Positions 1-6,623 of a stretch of DNA of 10,660 nucleotides are shown piece by piece (within the stretch, counting starts at the first letter, position 1; every line of letters starts with the position of its first letter). The position numbers and the translations under genes are program-made. The DNA is from Flavobacteriales bacterium (GTDB taxonomy: Bacteria > Bacteroidota > Bacteroidia > Flavobacteriales_E > Vicingaceae), in contig JAJCYN010000136.1 in the NCBI GenBank assembly GCA_029262915.1, forward strand, positions 1 to 10,660, written 5' to 3'. Below the pieces are notes generated by a model. It did no database searches, was not told where the DNA came from, and was given only the letters and a program-made list of their open reading frames with translations.

Positions 1-45
1 CATAAAGAAGAACCAAATTTTTTCCCTTTAGATAAGAAAGGTTAA
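1..45 (+). CDS. C-terminal tail of a gene entering from the left (partial)
   Basis: Frame 1 is open from the window edge to a TAA at 43-45 and encodes HKEEPNFFPLDKKG. The composition (charged, with an aromatic/proline cluster, ending in lysines) looks like a normal protein C-terminus, and the next gene follows in the same direction after 64 bp. Fourteen residues are too few to assign a family, and an open stretch this short could be chance. Its identity depends on sequence outside the window. Confidence 0.35.
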   Translation, partial: HKEEPNFFPLDKKG

Positions 46-68
46 TTTTTTACTATCCTAAAAATATG

Positions 69-94
69 AATTAAAGTAGTATTGCACTTTAATT
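69..94. repeat. Perfect 9-bp inverted repeat upstream of the DUF1761-type gene
   Basis: AATTAAAGT (69-77) and ACTTTAATT (86-94) are exact reverse complements separated by 8 bp (78-85). The right arm ends 15 bp before the ATG at 110. The spacer together with the last two bases of the left arm contains TAGTATTG (77-84), one mismatch from the Bacteroidota -7 consensus TAnnTTTG. The structure could be an operator overlapping the promoter. It is not followed by a T-run on the + strand, so an ordinary intrinsic terminator for the upstream gene is less likely. Confidence 0.5.
77..84 (+). promoter_or_regulatory. Possible -7 promoter element for the DUF1761-type gene
   Basis: TAGTATTG matches TAnnTTTG except at one position and lies 25 bp before the start codon at 110, which would give a short leader. 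I do not see a clear TTG-type -33 element at the expected distance. The assignment rests on position and one weak motif. Confidence 0.25.
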
Positions 95-109
95 TAAAAA
101 CAATAAAAT

Positions 110-520
110 ATGGATTTAGTAACAGTATTTGAAAACATTAATTGGCTATCAGTAATTGTAGCCGCAATTTCTTCATTTTTAGTTGGAGGGATTTGGTATG
201 GTCCAATATTCGGAAAAGGTTGGATGACCGAATTTGGTTTCACAGAAGAGAATTTAAAAAAGAGAAATATGCCTAAAATTTTTGGACTTTCTTTGTTATT
301 ATCATTTATTGCAGCACTTGTTTTAGAGTTATTTATTGGTGCAGAAGCCGATTTAATGTTTGGAGCAATGGCAGGTTTTTTTGCTGGTTTTGGCTGGGTA
401 AGTACTATGTTAGGTATATTATATCTATTTGAAATGAGGTCTTTTAAAGCATATTTAATAAATGCAGGATATTGTATCGTATCATTAACACTAATAGGCA
501 TCATTTTGGGTGCTTGGTAA
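110..520 (+). CDS. DUF1761-type small integral membrane protein
   Basis: This encodes a 136-residue, very hydrophobic protein with four likely membrane helices, at about residues 11-31, 56-76, 82-105 and 113-134. After helix 1 comes a short loop with WYGPIFGKGWM (29-39). This N-terminal pattern (NWL at 11-13, a small-residue helix, then WY-x-P and F-G-K-x-W-M) matches my knowledge of the DUF1761 family, and the length is typical of it. The biochemical role of the family is not known to me. The ATG at 110 is the first in frame and follows an A-rich leader with no Shine-Dalgarno site. An inverted repeat and a weak promoter-like motif lie just upstream. A degraded gene begins 16 bp after its stop. 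The opposite-strand reading frame over the same bases is a shadow. Confidence 0.8.
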   Translation: MDLVTVFENINWLSVIVAAISSFLVGGIWYGPIFGKGWMTEFGFTEENLKKRNMPKIFGLSLLLSFIAALVLELFIGAEADLMFGAMAGFFAGFGWVSTMLGILYLFEMRSFKAYLINAGYCIVSLTLIGIILGAW

Positions 521-536
521 ATAATAATTAAGAAGT

Positions 537-966
537 ATGGATAAAGGATTGTTAAAAAAACAGGAAAACCACTTGACCATTGGGTAAAAATTGTAAAAGA
601 ATCAAAAATTGAAAAGCATAAAGCAATTATTGAGTTTTTAAAATCCGAACACGATTTTACTTATGGATTTGCAATTTTGTATCACTTAAAGCACGAAAGT
701 CTGATGCAAGTTCAATTGACAATGCTGACCTTTTAACAAATCAGTACCAAGGAAAAGAACATCTAAAACCTATCTATGAAAAACTTTTGGAAAAGATAAG
801 TGAATTTGGAAATGACCTAACTATTACGCCAAAAAAAGATAGTGTGAGTTTTATTAGGAAAAGACAGTTTGTGTTAATAAAACCTGCAACTAAAACCCGT
901 ATTGATTTAGGTCTAAAACTGAAAGGAAAAGAACTATTGTTAAAATTGATAGTATTGTTTTCATAA
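537..966 (+). pseudogene. DUF4287/DUF5655-type protein gene, frameshifted and C-terminally truncated
   Basis: Read from the ATG at 537, the frame stops after 16 codons. Moving to the next frame at the A-run 554-560 gives KTGKPLDHWVKIVKES and continues to GFA near 673. A second shift at 673-676 restores NFVSLKARKSDASSID and then QYQGKEHLKPIYEKL, SFIRKRQFVLIKPATKTR and DLGLKLKGKE before a TAA at 964-966. These blocks match my memory of proteins with an N-terminal DUF4287 domain followed by a DUF5655 domain. Each break is explained by one missing A (A8 to A7, AAA to AA). After LKGKE the reading no longer resembles the family, and about 50 C-terminal residues (normally including a conserved LENSG-like stretch) are missing. 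The N-terminus is also shorter than usual, with an in-frame stop at 525-527. The function of the family is unclear to me. Sequencing error in homopolymers could explain the two shifts but not the lost C-terminus. Confidence 0.8.
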
Positions 967-1058
967 TTTAAGTTTTTGATGAATTTATTACTTCAAATAT
1001 AAACGGGGATTAATAATTATCAACACCTACTTAATAAATGGTTGTTATTACTATATAA
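967..1058. other. AT-rich intergenic stretch with a short direct repeat
   Basis: No gene is visible here. ATAAATGGTTGTT (1034-1046) recurs with one mismatch as ATAAATGATTGTT (1055-1067), 21 bp apart, and the second copy includes the start codon of the next small ORF. In DNA this AT-rich such a repeat may be chance. No terminator hairpin is obvious. Confidence 0.35.
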
Positions 1059-1199
1059 ATGATTGTTTTCTATGTTTGCCAGCAAGGGAATATTAAAATT
1101 GGAAATATAACTATGCAAAGAAAAGGCGGAGATAGTGGTAGGAAAACAGCTCAAATGCTTCAGTTTAAAAGAAATCCAGCTGAACTATTTGATATTTAA
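1059..1199 (+). pseudogene. 46-codon ORF resembling the C-terminus of a type II restriction endonuclease (remnant)
   Basis: The ORF from the ATG at 1059 to the TAA at 1197-1199 encodes 46 residues. The core is GNIKIGNITMQRKGGDSGRK followed by TAQMLQFKRNPAELFDI. The block QRKGGDxGRKTAxMLQFK-NP recalls, from memory, the C-terminal segment of some type II restriction endonucleases. I cannot name the subfamily. A complete enzyme would be several times longer, and the frame is closed directly upstream by TAA (1056-1058), so this is most likely the surviving 3' end of a deleted gene. No methyltransferase gene is present in the window. The stop codon lies 5 bp before an attC-like inverted structure, which is how cassette-borne genes often end. 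It could instead be a genuine small protein, but an orphan fragment is more likely. Confidence 0.45.
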
Positions 1200-1204
1200 C
1201 AACT

Positions 1205-1260
1205 ACCCAACACTATGTATATCTTCGAAATACTACGACACCATAAATTAAACGTTGGAT
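1205..1260 (+). repeat. attC-like imperfect inverted structure
   Basis: ACCCAAC (1205-1211) fits the integron R'' consensus RYYYAAC and GTTGGAT (1254-1260) fits R' GTTRRRY. The two boxes pair with a single mismatch. Inside them, TATGT (1214-1218) can pair with ACCATA (1240-1245) leaving one unpaired C, which resembles the L''/L' boxes with an extrahelical base. The 56-bp length is at the lower limit for attC sites. The orientation is right for a cassette whose + strand ORF (1059-1199) ends just before it. Against this, the R-L spacers are unequal (2 and 8 bp), and neither a second site nor an integrase is visible. I treat it as a candidate only. Confidence 0.3.
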
Positions 1261-1262
1261 CA

Positions 1263-2867
1263 TTAAATTCCTTCAAAAAAATCATTCCCTTTATCATCAC
1301 AAATAATAAAAGCTGGGAAATTTTCTACCTCTATTTTACGAACAGCTTCCATTCCCATTTCTTCAAAATCTACTACTTCAACAGCTTTAATGTTTGATTT
1401 TGCTAAAATTGCCGCAGGTCCTCCAATAGATCCTAAATAAAAACCACCATACTTTTTGCAAGCATCTGTTACTGCTTTTGAGCGATTTCCTTTGGCCAAC
1501 ATTATCATAGAGCCTCCATTAGCTTGAAATTCATCTACATAAGGATCCATTCTTCCTGCGGTAGTTGGTCCAAAACTACCAGATGGCATTCCTTCTGGAG
1601 TTTTTGCTGGTCCAGCATAATATACGGGATGGTTTTTAAAATAGTCTGGCATTGACTCTCCAGCATCTAGCATTTCCTTAATTTTTGCATGAGCAGCATC
1701 TCTTGCAACAATGAGTGTCCCTTTTAAGTTTAGCCTTGTTTTTATTGGATATTGAGATAAAATTTTCAATTGTTCTTCTATTGGTTGATCCAAATCTATT
1801 TCAATGGCAGGTTCTAAATGTGGTGCTTTTTCAGGCACTAATCTTCCAGGATCGGTTTCCAATTGTTCTATAAAAATTCCTTCTTTAGTAATTTTTCCTT
1901 TTATGTTTCTATCTGCCGAACAGCTTACTCCAATCCCAACAGGACAAGATGCCGCATGTCTTGGTAAACGAATTACCTTTACATCATGGGTAAAATATTT
2001 TCCGCCAAATTGAGCTCCAATTTGACTTTCCTGACAAATTTTTTGAATTTTTTCTTCCCAAACTAAATCTCTAAAAGCCCTTCCTCCAATACTTCCATCG
2101 GTTGGCAATTCATCATAATAACCAGTCGATGCTAACTTTACTGCTTTTAAATTAGCTTCAGCTGAAGTCCCTCCAACTACAAAAGCCAAATGATATGGTG
2201 GACAAGCTGCTGTTCCTAAATCTCTGATTTTCGCTGTAATAAATTCAGTCATTGACTTTTCATTTAACAATGCTTTTGTTTGCTGGTACAAATACGTTTT
2301 ATTAGCAGAACCTCCACCTTTTGCTAAAAACAAAAATTTATATTCGTTCCCCTCTTCAGCATAAATATCTATTTGAGCAGGTAAATTGCTGCCTGAATTT
2401 TTCTCCTCAAACATATCAAGAGATACTACTTGAGAATACCTTAAGTTTCTATTTTGATAGGTATTAAATATTCCTTTGGATAAATATTCTGCATCATTTA
2501 CTCCTGTGTAAACGTTCTCTCCTTTCTTCCCCATAACAATCGCTGTTCCTGTATCTTGACAAGAAGGAAGCTGGCCTTCTGCTGCAGTTTCCGCATTTTT
2601 TAATAAAGTATAAGCCACAAATCTGTCATTATCAGTTGCTTCCGGATCCTCTAAAATTTTAGCTACTTTTTCTAAATGAGTTGTTCTCAACATAAATGAA
2701 ACATCAGCCATTGCTTCCTCTGCAATTAACGCTAATGCACTAGCATCTATTTTTAAAATTTCTCTGCCATCAACTTCTATAGTTGAGATATAATCTGTAG
2801 AAATTAATTTATATTTTGTTGAATCTCCTTTTAATGGAAACGGTTTTTCATAAATAAATTCAGCCAT
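1263..2867 (-). CDS. fumA: Class I (iron-sulfur) fumarate hydratase
   Basis: This 534-residue protein catalyses the reversible hydration of fumarate to malate in the TCA cycle, in the cytoplasm. It is collinear with E. coli FumA/FumB (548 residues) from the start: the PFPL motif near residue 9, the [12 protein letters not shown] helix, and then the catalytic N-terminal half. Cysteines at 103 (PSCQDTGTA), 222 (ACPPYHLAF) and 316 (VSCSADRN) correspond to the three [4Fe-4S] ligands of this family. The C-terminal half from about 365 ([14 protein letters not shown]) is the swivel-type beta domain, with [18 protein letters not shown] near 426 and [10 protein letters not shown] further on. No residue I expect is missing. 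The symbol is by family; FumA and FumB cannot be told apart here. The gene lies behind a terminator, so it probably forms its own unit. Its 3' end abuts the convergent accessory arm. As an oxygen-sensitive enzyme it is notable in a presumably aerobic lineage, but class I fumarases are common in Bacteroidota. Confidence 0.95.
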   Translation of the reverse strand: MAEFIYEKPFPLKGDSTKYKLISTDYISTIEVDGREILKIDASALALIAEEAMADVSFMLRTTHLEKVAKILEDPEATDNDRFVAYTLLKNAETAAEGQLPSCQDTGTAIVMGKKGENVYTGVNDAEYLSKGIFNTYQNRNLRYSQVVSLDMFEEKNSGSNLPAQIDIYAEEGNEYKFLFLAKGGGSANKTYLYQQTKALLNEKSMTEFITAKIRDLGTAACPPYHLAFVVGGTSAEANLKAVKLASTGYYDELPTDGSIGGRAFRDLVWEEKIQKICQESQIGAQFGGKYFTHDVKVIRLPRHAASCPVGIGVSCSADRNIKGKITKEGIFIEQLETDPGRLVPEKAPHLEPAIEIDLDQPIEEQLKILSQYPIKTRLNLKGTLIVARDAAHAKIKEMLDAGESMPDYFKNHPVYYAGPAKTPEGMPSGSFGPTTAGRMDPYVDEFQANGGSMIMLAKGNRSKAVTDACKKYGGFYLGSIGGPAAILAKSNIKAVEVVDFEEMGMEAVRKIEVENFPAFIICDDKGNDFFEGI

Positions 2868-2890
2868 TTTAATCTTTTGAAAATTTAATA

Positions 2891-2917
2891 CAAAGTAATA
2901 AAAAAAGCCTCATCAAA
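2891..2917 (-). promoter_or_regulatory. Possible promoter of the fumarase gene
   Basis: On the - strand TTACTTTG (2898-2891) has one mismatch to the Bacteroidota -7 element TAnnTTTG and lies 23 bp before the ATG at 2867. TTTG at 2917-2914 could serve as a -33 element, but the 15-bp spacing is shorter than usual. The upstream half overlaps the terminator hairpin of the preceding gene. No Shine-Dalgarno site is visible in the leader. Confidence 0.3.
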
Positions 2918-2932
2918 TTGATGAGGCTTTTT
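2902..2932 (-). terminator. Strong bidirectional hairpin terminator after the PpiD-like gene
   Basis: The sequence is a perfect palindrome around position 2917, with 15 paired positions. The GC-containing core GCCTCATCAA (2907-2916) pairs with TTGATGAGGC (2918-2927), and A/T tracts flank both sides. On the - strand the stem is followed by seven T (complement of 2906-2900), and on the + strand by five T (2928-2932). It starts 15 bp after the ppiD stop codon and should end that transcript before the fumarase gene. Confidence 0.9.
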
Positions 2933-2947
2933 AAATATTATTAACTA

Positions 2948-5023
2948 TTAATAAAACTTGTACCTTTTATCAACTACGCCATATTTATCTTTTAATGCCT
3001 CTACTAGTTGTCCTGTAACAGCAGAATTGGTTTGATTTAATTGCGTTTTAATTGCAGAATAATCTGTTGTTTCTGCTGCTGGAGTAACCGTTTCTATTTG
3101 TATTACAAACACGCCCGTTTGACCTTCAATAGGAATACTCATCTGCCCTTGCTGTAATGTAGAAGCCATTCCATTTATTCTCAACTCTTGTCCCATTCCT
3201 GGTATTGCATAAGCCGCAAAATTAACATTTGGAGCACTTTCTACTGTTCCTCCAGTTTTTGTAGCCAATTCATCTAAGCTAGCAACACCTTTCATTTCCT
3301 CAATAAACATTGCCGCTTTCTTTTTCCTTTTAGCACCTAATTCAACCTGAATTTCAACCTGTTCCATAGTTGCTGTACCCTCTTCTCTAACCTCAGCCAA
3401 ATGAGCTACTACAAATGTATTATCAAATTGAAATGGAGCTGAAACACTTCCTTTATCATTGTTAAATGACCACCTTACCAATTCTCTTACATTAGCCATT
3501 CCAGGAATATTTTTATCCGAAACTTTTACTTCTGTAGCAATAAATTTTGCGTATTCCTCACCTTCAGTAGCTTTTGTAAAAGTTTCAGTAGTACTATTAT
3601 TGGTAAAGAACATACTTGCTTTTGCAAACGCAGCATCAAACGTTTCGTTACTCGGCACATTTTTTCTTGTAACAGTTGATAGCTGAATTTTCTTTACTTT
3701 ATCTGCTTGCTCTAATACTTCAATTAAATGAAATCCAAATTGCGATGGTACAATAACCATATCTCCAACTTTCCCGTCAAAACAAGCATCATTAAAAGTT
3801 GGTACCATTACTCCTTCTTTAAACCAACCTAAATCTCCACCTTCAATAGCTGAACCTACATCTTCTGAAACTGCTTTAGCAATTTCAGCAAAATCAGCTC
3901 CATTTTCTATTTCAGATTTAATGCTATCTAACTTAGCTTCTAACAAAGTATCTGAAGGTTGCTGAGTAGTTTTTAATAAAATATGGCGTGCTTTTACTGA
4001 ATCTGGAACCATTTTAGTTTTGGATAATTTAGTAACCATAAATGCTCCTTCTTGCTCATAAACATCCGTTATTGTGCCTATTTCAGCATAGAAAAATGTT
4101 GAATCTATGCCTAAAGGCATGGCACCTACTCCATAATGTGTTTCATCTAAAGGTACTTCAGAATTATACACAACAAAAGATGAATCATTATCCGTTATTT
4201 TAAATTCTTCAGCTGTTTCGTTTATCCATTTTTTAGCTTCAGCTATATCAGCTTCTGATGGAGTTACTTCAAATTTCACAAATTCTATCTCTCTTGAAGC
4301 ATCCTGTTTGTACTCACTTTTATGTTCATTGTAATACCCTTTTAATTCTTCTTCAGTAACTGTAATGGTACTATCATTAACTGATACATATCTTTTTGCT
4401 ACAAACTTTATAGTACGTTGCTCATTTTGTTCAGTGTAAGCTCTTTTTACCTGGCTAGATGTTGCATACAATCCTTTAGTCAACAAGTTATTGTATTTAG
4501 TTGAGATTCTTTCTTTTTCAATACCATCTTCAAACAATAACCATTGTGTTCTGTTTTCAGCAGGCATCGTCTCTAAACTTTTTAAAAATTGCAAAACTTG
4601 AGATGGGTTAAATACTCCTGTATTTGGATCCGTAAATGCTTGCTGTACTTGTGGATGAGGATCACTTCCTTGAACCATATCAAATAATTCTTCAGGACTA
4701 ACAGCAATACCAAGCTCCTTAAATTGGCTTTCTAATACCACTTCTCTAATTATCTCCGTCCAAACTTGATCCTTAAATGATTCTCTAACCTCAGCAGTTG
4801 CCGTAGATTGATTTTGATTTTCCCATTGAGATAAAGCTACTTGTAACCTTTGGTCAAATTCTTGACCAGTAACTTCTATATCACCTATTTCACCAAGGCT
4901 ATTATCATTACCACCAAACAAGCCTTGAATCCCATCGGTAGGAAGTAAGAATGCTAACATCCCAACTCCTATTATAACCATTACCAATCCTGACTTTTCT
5001 CTAATTTTTCCTATTACTGCCAT
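2948..5023 (-). CDS. ppiD: PpiD-like membrane-anchored peptidyl-prolyl cis-trans isomerase (parvulin foldase)
   Basis: This 691-residue periplasmic foldase is expected to assist outer-membrane and secreted proteins. The N-terminus, MAVIGKIREKSGLVMVIIGV, gives a short basic cytoplasmic end and one membrane helix (about 12-28) that should anchor the rest in the periplasm. A SurA_N-like chaperone region follows at about 45-240. A parvulin domain lies at about 344-437: ARHILL with His347, GGDLGWF at 395-401, and PSQFGFHLIEV with Phe429 and His432. Residues 245-335 (ending VYEQEGAFMVTKL) look like a second, degenerate parvulin copy without the active-site histidines. The remainder (450-691) is the less conserved C-terminal part seen in long Bacteroidota homologues. 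Length and layout fit PpiD rather than SurA, which lacks the anchor. The gene has a good promoter-like site upstream, and a terminator follows. Confidence 0.85.
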   Translation of the reverse strand: MAVIGKIREKSGLVMVIIGVGMLAFLLPTDGIQGLFGGNDNSLGEIGDIEVTGQEFDQRLQVALSQWENQNQSTATAEVRESFKDQVWTEIIREVVLESQFKELGIAVSPEELFDMVQGSDPHPQVQQAFTDPNTGVFNPSQVLQFLKSLETMPAENRTQWLLFEDGIEKERISTKYNNLLTKGLYATSSQVKRAYTEQNEQRTIKFVAKRYVSVNDSTITVTEEELKGYYNEHKSEYKQDASREIEFVKFEVTPSEADIAEAKKWINETAEEFKITDNDSSFVVYNSEVPLDETHYGVGAMPLGIDSTFFYAEIGTITDVYEQEGAFMVTKLSKTKMVPDSVKARHILLKTTQQPSDTLLEAKLDSIKSEIENGADFAEIAKAVSEDVGSAIEGGDLGWFKEGVMVPTFNDACFDGKVGDMVIVPSQFGFHLIEVLEQADKVKKIQLSTVTRKNVPSNETFDAAFAKASMFFTNNSTTETFTKATEGEEYAKFIATEVKVSDKNIPGMANVRELVRWSFNNDKGSVSAPFQFDNTFVVAHLAEVREEGTATMEQVEIQVELGAKRKKKAAMFIEEMKGVASLDELATKTGGTVESAPNVNFAAYAIPGMGQELRINGMASTLQQGQMSIPIEGQTGVFVIQIETVTPAAETTDYSAIKTQLNQTNSAVTGQLVEALKDKYGVVDKRYKFY

Positions 5024-5126
5024 TTTATTCTAAATATTTGGGATGCGAATATACGATTGTCATTCGATAAATAAAAGTGTTGTACGATAATTATAATGTT
5101 GATTTTGAGCTTATAAATAAATTGGA
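5024..5126 (-). other. 103-bp intergenic gap upstream of ppiD
   Basis: This is the largest gap in the core cluster. It separates the CBS-domain gene (stop at 5127) from ppiD (start at 5023) and holds the promoter-like motif described separately. I see no GC-rich hairpin with a T-run, so read-through from the upstream operon into ppiD remains possible. CGATAA occurs twice (5065-5070, 5095-5100), without clear meaning. Confidence 0.5.
5046..5053 (-). promoter_or_regulatory. Candidate -7 promoter element of ppiD
   Basis: On the - strand the sequence reads TATATTCG followed by C. This fits the Bacteroidota -7 pattern TAnnTTTG with one change (C for T), a variant I consider common in this phylum. 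It lies 22 bp upstream of the ATG at 5023, giving a short leader. The AT-rich upstream DNA has no sharply defined TTG -33 box. Confidence 0.45.
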
Positions 5127-6395
5127 TTATTCATCTCTATCAATTCGCTCTACAGTTATTAATTCAATTTTATTTTCACTAACTTCATCAATGGTAAAAA
5201 CAAAGTTTTCTGAACGAATAATTTCCGCTTTTTCAGGAATGCTTTCATGAATATTTATGATGTAACCTCCTAAGGTTTCATACTCTTCTAATTCGGGTAA
5301 ATTCAATTTATATTTTTCATTGATGTAATCAATCTCAATTCTTGCTGAAAATTGGAAGGTATTTTCATTTATTTTTTCTTCAGTAAACTCTTCTGTATCG
5401 TGTTCATCTACTATCTCTCCAAAAATTTCTTCTATAATATCCTCTATGGTTAAAATACCTGAAGTTCCTCCAAATTCATCAACTACAACAGCTATACTTC
5501 TTCTTTCTTTTAATGATTTTTTCAACAACTCATTTGCCGACATTACCTCTGGAACGATAGAAACGGGAAGTAAAATTGATTTAATTGACGCTGGTTTCTT
5601 AAACAATTCTTTAGAATGGGTATAACCAATTATATTATCGATAGAATTTCTAAATATTAAAATTTTAGACAATCCTGTTTCAATAAATTTTTGTCTTAAT
5701 TCTTCAATCGAGGATTCAACTTCCATTGCTGTAATTTCTGTTCGTGGAACCATGCACTCCTTCACTTTTACATCTGAAAAACCTAACGCATTCTTAAATA
5801 TTTGTATCTCTGAGTCAATTTCTTTACCTTCTTCTTGTCTTTCTTGAATATTAGCAACAAAATCTTCTAAATCAATTTTAGAAAACGCCAAATCACTTTC
5901 GGAAGTATCTACCTTAAATAACCTTAAAATTAAATTTGAGATTCCAACTGTAAAGTAAGTAAAAGGATAGATTGTATAGTAAGTAATTATTAGTGGAATA
6001 GCTGCAATTGAAAGTACTTTATTGGGATTAATACGAAACAATGTTTTTGGCAAAAATTCTGCAAAAAATAAAACAGCCATAGTTGAAATTATGGTTTGCA
6101 TTAACAGGATAACAAATTCATTGCTCGCAATGTGTTCAACAATTACTGGCTCTAAAAATTTAGCCATTATAATACTATAGATTACTAATGCAACGTTATT
6201 TCCTAACAACATTGCACCAATAAATTTAGCTGGTCGTTTTAAGAAATTAGAAAGAATTTTTGCTGAGAAAACACCTTTGTTTTTATCCAACTCAATTTTT
6301 AATCTATTGGCAGAAACAAAAGCAATTTCAATACCAGAGAAAAGAGCTGAGGCCAGCATTGCCAATAATAAAATAATCCAAAAAAGTGGGGTCAT
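5127..6395 (-). CDS. CNNM/CorC-type membrane protein with two CBS domains (hemolysin-C-like)
   Basis: This is a 422-residue inner-membrane protein. The DUF21/CNNM transmembrane domain covers about 1-165, starting with LLLAMLASALFSGIEIAFVS and including FAEFLPKTLFR (111-121), a conserved E-x-x-P-K motif. Two CBS domains follow, at about 214-265 (CMVPRTEITAME to IIGYTH) and 278-328 (ending VVVDEFGGTSGILTIEDIIE). A CorC_HlyC domain closes the protein at about 343-417 (FQFSARIEIDYINE to LGGYIIN). Proteins of this architecture are proposed to take part in Mg2+/Co2+ transport or efflux; the old name hemolysin is misleading. The gliding protein GldE has the same architecture, but its usual neighbours (ssb, gldD) are absent, so I do not use that name. 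Start at 6395, 32 bp after the small membrane protein gene, suggests the same operon. No key motif is missing. Confidence 0.9.
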   Translation of the reverse strand: MTPLFWIILLLAMLASALFSGIEIAFVSANRLKIELDKNKGVFSAKILSNFLKRPAKFIGAMLLGNNVALVIYSIIMAKFLEPVIVEHIASNEFVILLMQTIISTMAVLFFAEFLPKTLFRINPNKVLSIAAIPLIITYYTIYPFTYFTVGISNLILRLFKVDTSESDLAFSKIDLEDFVANIQERQEEGKEIDSEIQIFKNALGFSDVKVKECMVPRTEITAMEVESSIEELRQKFIETGLSKILIFRNSIDNIIGYTHSKELFKKPASIKSILLPVSIVPEVMSANELLKKSLKERRSIAVVVDEFGGTSGILTIEDIIEEIFGEIVDEHDTEEFTEEKINENTFQFSARIEIDYINEKYKLNLPELEEYETLGGYIINIHESIPEKAEIIRSENFVFTIDEVSENKIELITVERIDRDE

Positions 6396-6427
6396 TAGTA
6401 TTTTATAATTCTTTTAAAATTAAGTGT

Positions 6428-6622
6428 TTATTTTGACATATTCTCAAACTTTTTTAATTGGCGTTTTCTAATAAAATACAATACCGTTGCCATTCCGGCA
6501 AAAAAGTAAAAAAACAGGGCATCAGTAACTGCAGTAAAAAATAAATGATAAGTGGCTATAAAAAAACTCACCACTGCAACTACCAACCATACATATTGTA
6601 AAAACCGCACTACTTTTTCCAT
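6428..6622 (-). CDS. 64-residue two-helix membrane protein
   Basis: I do not recognise a named family. The protein has two hydrophobic helices, at about 8-28 (LQYVWLVVAVVSFFIATYHL) and 34-51 (DALFFYFFAGMATVLYF). They are joined by a very short turn and followed by a strongly basic tail (RKRQLKKFE), so the C-terminus and probably the N-terminus are cytoplasmic. The start codon lies 1 bp after the lptC stop (TAAGATG), which points to translational coupling, and the next gene follows after 31 bp. Small membrane proteins at this place, between lptC and the CBS-domain gene, occur in other Bacteroidota as far as I recall. An accessory role in LPS transport or in the CNNM protein is only an inference from position. 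Confidence 0.8.
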   Translation of the reverse strand: MEKVVRFLQYVWLVVAVVSFFIATYHLFFTAVTDALFFYFFAGMATVLYFIRKRQLKKFENMSK

Positions 6623-6623
6623 C

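Noticed and set aside
94..504. A 136-codon frame on the - strand opposite the DUF1761-type gene
   Set aside because: Its product is low-complexity and asparagine/proline/serine-rich without family features, while the + strand frame has four clear membrane helices and a known signature.
1215..1397. A 60-codon + strand frame starting near a TATCTTCG promoter-like motif (1220-1227)
   Set aside because: Most of it is antisense to the intact fumarase gene. The start lies inside the attC-like structure, and no -33 element is seen.
1804..2013. A + strand frame inside the fumarase gene
   Set aside because: It is a shadow of a well-conserved coding sequence with no start context or family resemblance.
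3459..3686. A + strand frame inside ppiD
   Set aside because: It is a shadow frame; the opposite strand encodes a clear PpiD-like protein.
5127..6395. Assigning the CBS-domain protein as gliding protein GldE
   Set aside because: The architecture is shared, but the ssb and gldD neighbours are missing and the place in an lptC/ppiD cluster points to a general CNNM/CorC-type protein.
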